64,000 nt of DNA from Paramoeba atlantica (GCA_977017575.1 CDRNVI010000044.1:434001-498000), one strand, 5' to 3'. Positions 1 through 9,155 are shown, numbered from the stretch's first letter. The notes: generated by a model not told the origin, from the sequence alone. Made by a program: numbers and translations.

Positions 1-324
1 CTACCTTTTATGCTCGCGAGCGGCTTCTTAGCTAACTCTGATAGACTGGATCCAGGATTTTTGTGGTTAAATGCAATCTCATTTATTCGCTACACCTTTA
101 TCATACTTATGAAAAACGAGTTTATCCCATCACTGAAGTTTGAATGTCCCCCATCGCCGGAGCCCTGTTTGTTTCGTGATGGTGCCGATGTCATTCGATA
201 TTTTGGATTCGACGAGTATCCGATCTGGCAAGAGGCCCTCATACTGCTGGGTATGATGATTGCGCTGCGGGCCGCTACCGCTGTTGCGCTCACTGTCTAC
301 GCACGGAAGAAAAGAGGAGTGTAA
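1..324 (+). CDS. ABCG-type ABC transporter, C-terminal end (5' part outside window)
   Basis: The reading frame is open from the first base, so this is the tail of a longer gene; the first internal Met is at base 10. Seen: a hydrophobic stretch, then the pattern in which a WLNAISFIRYTF motif follows the last external loop and a short Cys-containing loop leads to one more membrane helix (about residues 78-97) and a basic end. In the ABCG (White/PDR half-transporter) family the last two helices are arranged this way, with a conserved S-x-x-R-Y segment and a Cys-bearing external loop. The role would be ATP-driven export of lipids or small hydrophobic molecules. The nucleotide-binding domain lies upstream of the window and cannot be checked. 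It is the first gene of the + cluster and is followed by RPB5. Confidence 0.6.
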   Translation, partial: LPFMLASGFLANSDRLDPGFLWLNAISFIRYTFIILMKNEFIPSLKFECPPSPEPCLFRDGADVIRYFGFDEYPIWQEALILLGMMIALRAATAVALTVYARKKRGV

Positions 325-735
325 AAACGTTAACGAAAAATATAATCTCACTTTTTCATAATGACTGAGATCTCCGAAATTTTCTTAGAATATTTGAGAG
401 GTTAGACTTCAACTGGGAGACCGCAAATAGAATTCTCTTCCAGTATACGGTGGGGACATGATGCTGGATTGCATGAATTTTTTTTGTAGTTGGCTTGTCG
501 GAAGTGTCAATGTAGTGTATAGTCTCGTCGTATTGCTGCGTGATAAAAGAATTCGGTTGTTTATTGAATGTTTGCGTTTCTACAGTTTTTTTACGATTAG
601 ATTTTATCGATACGATTAGATTTTATGCGATCCTCCGTGGTGCCGTAGTGTGCAAGTAATGTGCCGTATTGTGCATTTGTATATAATGAATTCGTTTTGT
701 TATGTAAATAAAACTCCACTAGTACAGTAGCAGAG

Positions 736-772
736 CTTTCTTCTCTAATTTCGTTTATCTCTTATGCGAAAG
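736..772 (+). promoter_or_regulatory. Pyrimidine tract and AG, putative trans-splice acceptor of RPB5
   Basis: The 552-base gap between the transporter stop and the RPB5 ATG has no credible ORF. A C/T-rich tract at 736-763 is followed by the first AG at 771-772, leaving a 5' UTR of about 104 bases. This is the arrangement used for spliced-leader addition in kinetoplastids. Inferred only. Confidence 0.4.
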
Positions 773-876
773 TATTGTTTTTCCAAAGAAATGAGAAACC
801 CTCTGAGAGAGAAAGAGGAAATGTTCATTCTACGTATCATTTTCTTAGATCCCCTTTACTTTTATCCGACTTAAAA

Positions 877-1515
877 ATGGATGAAGTCTCGCGTGTGTTT
901 CGTGTATACGTGAACACGTGCGAAATGCTCACCGACCGCGGATACTTCCTTCCAGAGGAGAAACGTGTCACCTCGATGGAGGAGTTCACCACTAGGTTCT
1001 GTGCGATCAACTCTTCAACGGGGACCACTGTTCCTCAACGCTCCCAGCTCACTTTTTTGTGTGCCAAAACAGCCGACCCTGAGGACATCCTTTTTGCGTG
1101 CTTCGCGGAGGAACGAAAAGTTGGGGCAAATCTGTTAAAAGACATTACTGCTCAAGCAGCGCCTCAAAACGCTCGGGTCATTCTGCTGGTGTATCCGGAC
1201 CAAATGTCCCCGATTGCACGACGCGCAGTGAGCCAAGTTAACAACACCGGCGACCTCCGTATTGAGCCCTTCCAGGAGGACGAACTCATGTTTAACGTCA
1301 CCAAGCACGAACTAGTCCCGACCCACATCCCGTTGTCGGATGTAGAAAAAAAGGATTTGCTGCGGACGTTTCGGCTCCGTGAGACACAGCTGCCGCGGAT
1401 GTCCGCGTTGGATCCCGTCGCACGGCATTTTGGTCTCACTCGAGGTCGGGTGGTGCAAATACGACGGCCCTCGGAGACGGCAGGGGAATACGTCACCTAC
1501 CGATTGGTAGTGTGA
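877..1515 (+). CDS. RPB5: DNA-directed RNA polymerase subunit RPB5 (ABC27-like)
   Basis: A 212-residue protein, the usual length for RPB5, the subunit shared by nuclear RNA polymerases I, II and III. The C-terminal assembly domain is clear: LPRMSALDPVARHFGL, then RGRVVQIRRPSETAGEY and a final YVTYRLVV, which correspond to the highly conserved TDPVARYYGLKRG / IRPSETAGRYV block of RPB5 and archaeal subunit H. The N-terminal part (residues 1-140) has the expected jaw-domain layout with a CEMLTDRGYF segment. The ATG at 877 is chosen because the frame upstream has only a TTG at 775 and the length then matches the family. The gene ends with adjacent TGA and TAA stops. Euglenozoans often carry more than one RPB5 paralogue, so which polymerase uses this one is not known. 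Confidence 0.95.
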   Translation: MDEVSRVFRVYVNTCEMLTDRGYFLPEEKRVTSMEEFTTRFCAINSSTGTTVPQRSQLTFLCAKTADPEDILFACFAEERKVGANLLKDITAQAAPQNARVILLVYPDQMSPIARRAVSQVNNTGDLRIEPFQEDELMFNVTKHELVPTHIPLSDVEKKDLLRTFRLRETQLPRMSALDPVARHFGLTRGRVVQIRRPSETAGEYVTYRLVV

Positions 1516-1690
1516 TAAACACAAAGAGGAGCACGTATGAAAACAATGTTTTTCTTGTTTGTGGGTAAATGTATTCAAAGTAGAGAGTACATTTCTTTGT
1601 ATTTTCCTTTCTATTTGAATGAAGGACAAAAAAAAGTGGACGTATTAAAAAACGTAAGTTTACTGAACTAGCGTTCTGGCTTAAGGAAAC

Positions 1691-1726
1691 GTTTGTTCTT
1701 CACTTTTTATCCTCGCGCATAAAAAG
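1691..1726 (+). promoter_or_regulatory. Pyrimidine tract and AG upstream of the thymidylate kinase gene
   Basis: A T/C-rich tract (1691-1713) is followed by AG at 1725-1726, 28 bases before the ATG at 1754; a second C/T run lies between the AG and the ATG. Compatible with a trans-splice acceptor. Inference from base pattern only. Confidence 0.35.
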
Positions 1727-1753
1727 GTCTCCTTTTCTCAACTTCTTTTCTCC

Positions 1754-3103
1754 ATGCGTTTCATATTGTACTTACAACCCGAGGAAGCAGAGGAAATTAC
1801 CTTCCACCTCCAAAAAGCCATACACGCCGCCTCCGACACCTCCCCCCTTCACAACGCCACCGTGGAGTGTCATTTCCCCCAGGACTACATCCACCAATGC
1901 ACCCTGGAGGCCGCCTCTCTCTCCATTTCCGACGAAGATGACATCCTTTTCGTCGACCCCCTCGCCCACCCTCGCTACCTCTCCACCGTAACCTACGCGC
2001 TTTACACCAAACGTATTCCCGTGTTAGTGAAACAACAATCTGAGGAAACGGAAGGTAAAAATGAAGAAAATGATAAAAATGAAAAAAGCGAAAAAAATGA
2101 AAAAAGCGAAAAAATTGCAGAAGGCGAAAAAAATGAAAAAAGCGACAAAAAGGAAAAAAGCGACAAAAATGAACAAAACGACCAAAATGAAAGAAGCGAC
2201 AAAAATGAACAAAACGACCCAAATGAAGAAAATACCCACAACCACAACCCCCCCACCCCCTCCCTCCTCACCCCCCACCCCCTCCTCCACTTCACCACCT
2301 CCCTCCCCCAATCCCTCCACTTCCTTACCCACTTCCCCGCCCCCGGCACCCTCATCTCCCTCGAGGGCGGGGACGGCGCGGGGAAGCAAACCCAGACCGC
2401 CCTGCTCGTCGCCGCGCTCCGCCGCACCGGCCGTCCCGTCCACACCCTCGACTTCCCCCACGACCCCAGCTGCTGCGGGAAGACCATTCGGCGCATCCTC
2501 CGCGGGGAGTTCGGGTCGATGGGGCAGGTGGACCCGCTGCTGTTCGCGGCGCTGTACGGGGTGAACCGGTGGGACAGCGCGGGGGTGCTGCGGTTCTGGC
2601 TCCGCAAAGGGGCGGTGGTGGTGCTGGACCGGTACGTGGAGGCGAATTTTGGGCACCAGGCGAGTCGGGTGGGGGGGGAGGGGGCGCGGGAGAGGGTGGT
2701 GGGGTCGCTGGGGGCGTTTGAGCATGGGTGGTTGGGGCTGCCGGTGTCGCAGTTGGTGCTGTATTTGGATTTGCCCCCGGAGGTGGCGTTGCGGGCGATG
2801 CGGGAGGATGGCGCGAGGAGGGGGTTGGATATGCATGAGAGTGCGGGGGTGGCGTATAAGGAGAGGGTGCGGCAAACGTTTTTGTGGTGTGCGCAACGGG
2901 ATCCGAAGAAATGGGTGGTGATACCTTCGTTGGAGGAAAACGGTGAGGTGACGGAGGGCACGGGGATGCCGGTGCGACGGTCAAGGGAATGCGTACATGC
3001 GCAGTGTATGGAAGTTGTCGAGGCTTTGCTGAAGAGAAAACAAATGCATCATGAAGGCAAAGAAAGAAAAAACAATCCCGTGGCTAAGGCGCAAATGGGG
3101 TAA
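1754..3103 (+). CDS. Thymidylate kinase with extra N-terminal region and charged repeat linker
   Basis: 449 residues, about twice the usual 205-230 of dTMP kinase. The kinase domain spans about residues 196-430. Its P-loop EGGDGAGK is at 204-211, the catalytic DRY motif at 292-294 (LDRYVEAN), then LYLDLPPEVAL near 336-346 and an Arg-rich LID region. It phosphorylates dTMP to dTDP for DNA synthesis. Residues 1-97 form a separate, unrecognised segment (MRFILYLQPEEAEEI...) ending in FVDPLAHPRYLSTVTYALYT. Residues 98-160 are a Lys/Asn/Glu repeat. In several kinetoplastids thymidylate kinase is a longer protein with a non-catalytic part, so a fusion is plausible, but I cannot name the N-terminal domain. 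The coding strand is strongly C-rich to about 2480 and strongly G-rich after about 2520. It is followed by the EngB-type gene on the same strand. Confidence 0.88.
   Translation: MRFILYLQPEEAEEITFHLQKAIHAASDTSPLHNATVECHFPQDYIHQCTLEAASLSISDEDDILFVDPLAHPRYLSTVTYALYTKRIPVLVKQQSEETEGKNEENDKNEKSEKNEKSEKIAEGEKNEKSDKKEKSDKNEQNDQNERSDKNEQNDPNEENTHNHNPPTPSLLTPHPLLHFTTSLPQSLHFLTHFPAPGTLISLEGGDGAGKQTQTALLVAALRRTGRPVHTLDFPHDPSCCGKTIRRILRGEFGSMGQVDPLLFAALYGVNRWDSAGVLRFWLRKGAVVVLDRYVEANFGHQASRVGGEGARERVVGSLGAFEHGWLGLPVSQLVLYLDLPPEVALRAMREDGARRGLDMHESAGVAYKERVRQTFLWCAQRDPKKWVVIPSLEENGEVTEGTGMPVRRSRECVHAQCMEVVEALLKRKQMHHEGKERKNNPVAKAQMG
2055..2235 (+). repeat. In-frame K-N-E/D coding minisatellite
   Basis: A degenerate repeat of about 15 bases based on aaaaatgaaaaaagcg encodes about 60 residues of alternating KNE, SEK and NDK units inside the thymidylate kinase gene. 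It separates the N-terminal segment from the kinase domain and would form a highly charged, unstructured linker. The count is probably variable between strains. Confidence 0.8.
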
Positions 3104-3332
3104 TGATGTGGGAGGTGGCATGAGTGATTGAAATTTTACCTTAAAGAATCAACAGTTGAAGTTTCGGCCAAATTTTCTCTTCCATGTAAAAGGAGGACGC
3201 ACCACGTAGCAAGCGCTTTTATGTAGAAATGTCTTCTACGGTTTACTTGGGCGTTTATGTTTTTATGTGTGCTTAATGTATGTGTGCCTACTACATGTTA
3301 CGCTATTCTTTTCGTACCAGGAATATCACGTA

Positions 3333-3370
3333 ATTTTTTTGCCCCCCCTTACTCTTTATTTTCACTCAAG
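3333..3370 (+). promoter_or_regulatory. Pyrimidine tract and AG upstream of the EngB-like gene
   Basis: A long T/C tract (about 3333-3366) is followed by AG at 3369-3370 and the ATG at 3400, giving a 29-base leader. It is the clearest of the trans-splice-acceptor-like sites in the window. It also argues for 3400 as the start over upstream frames. Confidence 0.45.
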
Positions 3371-3399
3371 ATTTCACCCCAGAAACCCCTGTCTTCCCC

Positions 3400-5064
3400 A
3401 TGCATTGGTATGGACCCACGTGCCTTCCCACGCGAAAAATCCTTACTTCACGCGAGCGCAAAATCATCGACCTCGCCTCCGCCGTCTACGGACGTGGCAT
3501 CCAATTCATGAAAAGCTGCCCCTCCCTGGAACACCTCCCGAGCGGACTGCAGTCTCACCCAGAGGTGTGCCTGGTGGGTCCGACCAACAGCGGCAAGTCC
3601 AGCATTATCTACGGACTCACCGGGAAGGCAAAACTCGCCCGGGCCTCTGGAAAGCCTGGAAACACATCTAATTTGCGGTTTTATCACATCGGTGGGTGTT
3701 TTTTGCTCGCCGACGCGTGTGGGTATGGAGTCCGACGTCACCAGGGGCCGCGGTGGAGGGCCCAGAGTCTCACGCACAGCGCCTTTATGAAACAGTACCT
3801 CGCAACCCGAGTGAATCTCCAACACGTGTATTGGGTTCTTGACGCTTCTCACCGTTTCCTGCCCATGACCTGGCGCGATGTGGAGTATTATATTTGGATG
3901 AGGAGGTACAACGTACCACACACGATTGTAGCGACAAAAATAGATCGCATCGATCCCGGCCACCTCTCACGTTGGATGCAGGTCGTACGAGCGGTATTGT
4001 GCGAGTGTGACGACGCGCTTGAGTTGCCACGTCCAAGGTATCGCCCTATGCTTGGGATTAGCTCCCACACTGGGCACGGGATAAAGGAACTTATGTTTGA
4101 CATGGTGTATCACGCCGCAAATGATTTATCCGAGAATCAACTTTGTTTGAAGGCGTTTAGTCAACTTACGTACACCCCGATGAGGACGACGACGGCTCTT
4201 GCAGCTGAGGGTCATCTCTCTCCTCGCTCCCAACTTGAGTGCGAAAGTTTTCATCGACGAAATCCACATTCTGTTTTAGATGAGGAAAGGTATGCGCAGC
4301 AAAGTGCGTCGTCCCAGTTACCTGTGAATCGGTTTCAGAATATGATTCTTGCCACACCCGAAAATGTAAACAGTGGAGAAACGAGTGCACGAAAGGCCAG
4401 CGACAAAGTTGTAGTGAAAAGTTCGTCACAACCTGATGTAATCCCCTCCTTGCCTCCCACTCTTGCTGGACGTTCCGTTTCCCCAACTTTACATGGAATC
4501 TACCAAAAGACAGCAAAAAAAGCGAATGAAAGTGACATCATGGAAACGCTGTCGCATTCGACTCTCTCGGAAGACGAGAAAGCGGGTTTTACGAAAGACA
4601 CTTACATATCCCGTTTCGGAGATAAGGACAATGCGGTCCTATCGGGCCTTGATCGACACTTAGAAGATATGGACCACACGATGGAGCGATTCTCCAAGGA
4701 CTATTTGGAGCCTTCTATGGTTTTCACCGACGATGCCTTCCTACAGCCAGCGAAACGAACACACTTGTCCCGTGTCCAATCTTGGCGGGAAAACGAAAGG
4801 CAAAGCTCAGAGGCACGTGATAAGAGGAAGCTTATTATTGATAAGTTGGCGAATCCACGAAAGTACCAATCGCACGTCGTTCTTGTAAATGCCGAGATCG
4901 ATAGCCCTTTCACGCGCTACGAACTCCATGCCCCAACCATAGGCGTTGGTGTTTCACCCACGGAAAACCTTTGGGGCAGAAAAGCGTTGTGTTCTCGAGA
5001 AAAATTATACGGTCAATCGGTTGGGCCCGGGACTTTAAGGGGTTGCAATATTAGAAAGCTATAG
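3400..5064 (+). CDS. EngB/YihA-type GTPase with long C-terminal extension
   Basis: 554 residues; EngB proteins are usually about 200. The G domain occupies about residues 50-245. G1 is GPTNSGKSS at 60-68, switch I is PGNTS at 86-90, G3 is DACGYG at 105-110, G4 is TKID at 179-182, and G5 is SSHTGHGI near residue 226. This G1/G3/G4/G5 combination and the PG.T switch are typical of the EngB ribosome-assembly GTPases, which act in bacteria and organelles on the large ribosomal subunit. In kinetoplastids EngB-like factors have been seen on assembling mitochondrial ribosomes, so a mitochondrial site is likely. A targeting peptide is not obvious, although the first 20 residues are Arg/Lys-containing and poor in acidic residues. 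Residues 250-554 are hydrophilic with no domain I recognise. It is the last gene of the + cluster. Confidence 0.85.
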   Translation: MHWYGPTCLPTRKILTSRERKIIDLASAVYGRGIQFMKSCPSLEHLPSGLQSHPEVCLVGPTNSGKSSIIYGLTGKAKLARASGKPGNTSNLRFYHIGGCFLLADACGYGVRRHQGPRWRAQSLTHSAFMKQYLATRVNLQHVYWVLDASHRFLPMTWRDVEYYIWMRRYNVPHTIVATKIDRIDPGHLSRWMQVVRAVLCECDDALELPRPRYRPMLGISSHTGHGIKELMFDMVYHAANDLSENQLCLKAFSQLTYTPMRTTTALAAEGHLSPRSQLECESFHRRNPHSVLDEERYAQQSASSQLPVNRFQNMILATPENVNSGETSARKASDKVVVKSSSQPDVIPSLPPTLAGRSVSPTLHGIYQKTAKKANESDIMETLSHSTLSEDEKAGFTKDTYISRFGDKDNAVLSGLDRHLEDMDHTMERFSKDYLEPSMVFTDDAFLQPAKRTHLSRVQSWRENERQSSEARDKRKLIIDKLANPRKYQSHVVLVNAEIDSPFTRYELHAPTIGVGVSPTENLWGRKALCSREKLYGQSVGPGTLRGCNIRKL

Positions 5065-5681
5065 ATTCACAAATGCAGATTAGGGCCCCACATCAAAATG
5101 AGATCGCTTGCGCATCAAAGAAATGCGCGCGGTGGCACATCCTTTAATGCTTGTACACCCCATGGCAAAAATGAAAATCATCAGTGTCTCTTTCATCGAC
5201 CATACCCCCCCCTTTTTTGGGGATTTTATCACCCGGCTTGATTCACCCCCACCCGCATGCCATAAAGAAGAAAGAGGCAGAGGTTGTAAACAACCCCCGC
5301 AATATCTTTACCTCAAGACTTGCAGTCCCTGAATGCGAGACAAACTTTGGAAAACGACTCTTCAACTTCTTCACTTTGCTGAATCTGTGGTTCTGGGGAT
5401 TCTAAGGTTCGAGGAAAAGTGGAGGCTAAGTGATCTGATAGGGTGTGAGTGATTTCTGAGAGTTCTGCATGAAAAGAGCGGTCTGTTACACATTTACTTT
5501 ACCCCTCCTGCTTATGAGTTCCCCCAATTCTGGTACGCTTATGAGTTCCTTTTTCTAAGGCGAATGTTTTGTACCCACTTTTCGCGAAGCAATCTTTTTT
5601 TTGCACTGAACAAAAATTCATAAAAACCCCAACATGGATCCAATCCAATCCAAAAAGGCCGGTATAAATCGGCTAGAAACA
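5065..5681 (+). other. Gap at start of the convergent region; no gene
   Basis: No coding sequence supported. It contains C-rich runs and, at about 5510-5560, a copy of a short motif (gcttatgagttcc repeated on both sides of a C-rich spacer) that recurs at 9282-9345 and 16925-16975. The host + cluster ends here, and the next host gene is at 25430 on the opposite strand. Confidence 0.6.
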
Positions 5682-7364
5682 CTACCGTTTCGTATTTCGT
5701 GAGGACACCTTTCTCTTAGGTGAATCCTCCCTCTGAATACCCACCGTTTCATGTAGTACCCTTGGTCCTTCATGATCTTTATTTTTTCCAACACCATGCC
5801 CCCCCAGTAATAAGTCCTCACTCTCTTCGGATGATTTCACTCCGGAATCTCTAGGAAGTAATACACCTTTTTTTGTTGATTGGTTCCCCCCAGTATTTGA
5901 TATCTTGCGTTTGTTAGCAATATTATTACCGTTACTCTTGGGATTATAAATTTCTCGCATTTGTGAAGGGTTTACGAGCTCCGTGGTATGGCCATTCAAT
6001 GTATTTTTCCTCTTTGTTTCCGGAGAGGATGTCGCAAATTTGCGAGAGCCAGCAAGTGCTAGCGCATCGGCTTTCTCGTTATGGACATTTCCATTGTGTG
6101 ACTTTACCACATTGTGTGACACAACATATAATATTTTTAGCTTGTAGAGAACGGACCTGAAAATCTATGTCTTCTAGCAACTTTCCGTTTGGCACACTAC
6201 CATACCCAATCACACGACTTCTGAGACGCATGTGGTGGAAAAAGTTCCAAACGTAGAATGAATCCGTATGTATCATGATGGCATCAATTCCTGGTGGGAT
6301 TCTCTTGATCGCCTCATAAAAGGCTTCTGCTTCAGCTATCTCGGCCGAAGGAGCCTCAAGTCGTAATGATATAAACTTGTCTTGTGTCCACTTTTGTCGG
6401 ATTACTAGGCCCGCTCCGCTTCTGTATTCTTGTTTAGTTTTAAGTAAGCGGACAGACCCATCGATGTAAATGTGTATCTCTTTATCTTTGATGGGAAATG
6501 GTTCTCTATCTTCTTCCAAAAACTGTAAATCATACAAGCTTTCTTTTTCGATCGCGTCTTTGTAAAGGCTTTTCCATTTTGATGTTTTAACGCGAACGTA
6601 ATCAGGGAGTGGTTCTAATATTTGGTGTAAATTTTCAGAGTTTTTTCCAATGAATGCGGTCTTGAGAGTGCACCAGAGCTTCCTCCAGAGTTATCCCCAG
6701 ATCTCTGATGCATGATTCAGCTGGTGACATGGAGCGCGACGTTTCCTTGCTTTTCCATTGTATAAGTTCTCTAAACATCGAGGAGTGTCGAAGAATATGT
6801 CCTACAAGCTTTGCGCGGCTGACACGGTGTATTGTTGAAAAGCGCGGTGTACCACAATATAAAGATTCCAATGGGTAGCAGTGACCAAATTCATCCAGCT
6901 TTGCACATTGGCACGCGAATCTACGCATCATGTTTATTTCGACCTCAATAGAGCGAATCATGGCATTAGGAATTGTTATTGAAGCTGCTCCAAATGTGAG
7001 TATGGGGTAAACGAGACAATTGAACAAGCGTAGTTTCGTCTCTGCGTTCAATGGTGAATCCCAAATTCCTCGTAGTTTGCGGAACGCTGCCCACGTTAGT
7101 CGTAATCTATCTTTCACGGATGAGGAAGAATCGGCAGCGTCCTGCATGTTCCCAAGATACCGGTATTTATCGACATACGGGATTTTCCCAAAAGAAATAG
7201 TACGAAGATCGCGAGTTCCGCCAGGAATTTTTCCGAATGCCAACCAAGCAGTCTTAGTCTGACCAACGGCAATGTGTAGATTAGCCTGTTTTGCCTCATT
7301 TGCTGTTGATTCAATCATTTGAGAAAGTTCACGCTTTGTGGAAGCTAGCAGGGCAATTGCGGTA
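5682..7364 (-). mobile_element. LINE copy A, 3' part (RT connection, RNase H, basic tail)
   Basis: Degenerate 3' half of the same non-LTR retrotransposon family as copies B and C. From 7364 downwards it encodes the C-terminal end of the RT region (ALLASTKRELSQMIES, then AVGQTKTAWLAFGKI and YRYLGN, as in other copies). An RNase H domain lies at about 6080-6540, with IYIDGS for YTDGA, an EAEAFYEAI helix and HTDSFYVWNFF. Its end, near 6100, passes into another frame with NVHNEKADALA in place of NPHNDTSDWLAK. A Lys/Arg-rich tail runs to 5682 and ends in RNTKR. There is at least one in-frame stop and one frameshift, so it is dead. The preceding RT part lies at 8808-9155, separated by an inserted element. 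Confidence 0.85.
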
Positions 7365-7448
7365 GTTATAAAACTACCGCTCTACCCTCGATTAATGAAA
7401 AAAAAGCGAACAAAAACAGTGAAAATATAAAGGGGAACACAGTAATAT

Positions 7449-8193
7449 ACAGGGGTGTAAATTTGGATGTGGGGGGGTCTAAAATTTATAAAAATTGGCC
7501 AATTTCGGAAAATAATAGCGCATTCGAGAGCTCTCGAACAGGGCTCATGAACGTAACATGACCGAACTAGGCACAAGGGGGTATTACCCCCTAGACAAAG
7601 AACCCCCAAATGCTATTTGCAACTTTCTAAAGCAATAGCAAATATCAAAAAAAAAAATTATTAATTGCCATTATCGTCGTTTTATCTCAATTACAATACG
7701 GCATCGCTTTCGAAAGCTCTGCATGGCATTTTCAGGGGCCTTGAAACGCTGCTTCGATCGCAATGATCAAATCTGCGCGATTCCGAGGGGCTCAACCATT
7801 TTTGAAGTCGCCCACTATGGAAAATAAATTTTTAGAGCGAAAAAGATTGTGTTGTTTCGTAATCGGCAACAAGAACCATGCACCAGCTTGCTTTTATGTG
7901 CCCAGGCGAAGAATAAGCCCTTTCGTAGTCTTTGTATTCGGGCGATCGCCCACAACCCCGTCTTTGTTGCATGAATCAGGGGAGAAATCAGAAAACCTGT
8001 GAAAAATGCAAGATTTTGTCTCCCAAAAAAATGAGTTTTTTTATGTGCACTTGAAAATCTAATTAACGCAGATGCCGTACATGCACGTTCATGAGCCCTG
8101 TTCGAGGGCTCTCGAATGCGCTATTATTTTCCAAAATTGGCCAAGTTTTACAAATTTTAGACCCCCCCCACATCCAAATTTACACCCCTTTAA
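7449..8193. mobile_element. Non-autonomous hAT-like element with about 110-bp terminal inverted repeats
   Basis: The left arm 7449-7560 (caggggtgtaaatttggatg...) and the right arm 8085-8193 are inverted copies differing at only a few positions. Both share the C/G-rich run, the segment gaaaataatagcgcattcg and an end at gggctcatgaacg. The end caggggtg is typical of hAT transposons. The interior (7561-8084) has no transposase frame. The 8-base target duplication expected for hAT is not clear. A related end occurs at 43797. Confidence 0.75.
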
Positions 8194-8716
8194 TAGAAGA
8201 AAAAAATATAAAAGGGGGCTCCGGTGGTCCAAAACTGAAAAAAAAAACCTGAAAAAGGGGGGTCCAGGGGGGTTCGAATTTTTTCGCAAAAAAAAATTGA
8301 AAAAAAATTGAACTCGGCGAAAAAAATGACAAAAAAAATATTTTTCCAAAATCGTTTCCCCTATTGTATTTTGATAGTTTGGGACCTAAACTAGCTTTCT
8401 CCGCATTTGTTTTCGCAAGGTATCCCTTCTTCGAACTGTGGTGCGCCCCCCAAAATGACCCATTTTTGACTAAAAAAGGTGAAAAAGTATTTTTCGGACC
8501 TAAAGGGGCATTTTTGTGTCGAAAGAATGGTATGGTTGGAGTCGCATTCTCCACCCAATACGTTCGGTAGGCTTCCATTCATGCCTACGAGTGATTTCCC
8601 ACGCGCAAATGTCGGATTTAGTGCTCTGACAGCAAAAATACGCGAAAATCACCCCATTTTTACCCAAAATTCGGCTGTTTTTGGCTATAATCTTTCCGTT
8701 TTCCAGGCTCTTCGTT

Positions 8717-8805
8717 AAACGTGGCGGTAGTCTTCGACGCGAAGCGCGCAGTATGAGTGACTTCTAAGTTGAAAACAACCACCGCGTTTAACGAAGAGTT
8801 ATATT
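8717..8805. repeat. Palindromic unit with cttcgttaaacg ends
   Basis: The ends cttcgttaaacgtggcggt and accaccgcgtttaacgaag form a 19-base inverted repeat with two mismatches. The interior carries gcgaagcgcgc, which is itself nearly palindromic. Related sequence occurs at 48896-48972, 49513-49555 and 58287-58315, always followed by the gtttaa.gaag end. It looks like a dispersed MITE or the end of one. Confidence 0.65.
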
Positions 8806-8807
8806 GT

Positions 8808-9155
8808 CAGCGTAATTAATGTCCCGCAACCTTACTTCCTTGATCCCCCTACTTTTGATTCCGCTGGTTTGAAGAACATTGCCTAAGGGTTTGTTGTCTA
8901 AGGCTCTATATAGAATACGGTCTACAACATGGACGAAAAGATACGGCGCTAAAACATCACCCTGGAGAATTCCAGTTTCGATCGGAAAAGGATCCGTGTT
9001 CCCATGCGGCGTCCGAACAATTCCCATCAATTCAGTGTATACATAATTGTTCGAGTCAGAAGGGGCCCGACGTGAAAAGAATTTAATGCAGCTCTAATGG
9101 CTTGAAAGGAAACTGATGGGAAAGCCTTTGCGAAATCAACACCCGCACTCAGCCT
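8808..9155 (-). pseudogene. LINE copy A, RT core fragment
   Basis: Encodes VDFAKAFPSVSFQAIRAAL, then ILQGDVLAPYLF and NYADNI. These are RT motifs of the same LINE family, in the same order as copy C. The second catalytic Asp of YADD is Asn here. The segment between the FPSVSF and LQGD motifs is partly scrambled, and the finger domain upstream is missing. The frame resumes at 7364 after the inserted elements. Confidence 0.8.

Larger units (their letters stand above)
7365..8807. mobile_element. Composite insertion splitting LINE copy A
   Basis: About 1.44 kb of non-LINE sequence interrupts the RT frame of LINE copy A between the YADN motif (ending near 8808) and the LLASTKREL segment (starting near 7364). 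It contains a hAT-like inverted-repeat element (7449-8193), an A/T-rich stretch with no gene (8194-8580), a segment at 8580-8715 shared with 58148-58260, and a palindromic unit at 8717-8805. A short hairpin (gcggtagtt/aactaccgc) sits at the left edge. Confidence 0.7.

Noticed and set aside
1797-2984. Long antisense and alternative frames over the thymidylate kinase gene
   Set aside because: They arise from the strong C/G strand bias of the real gene, have low-complexity Pro/Arg/Phe-rich products and no motif.
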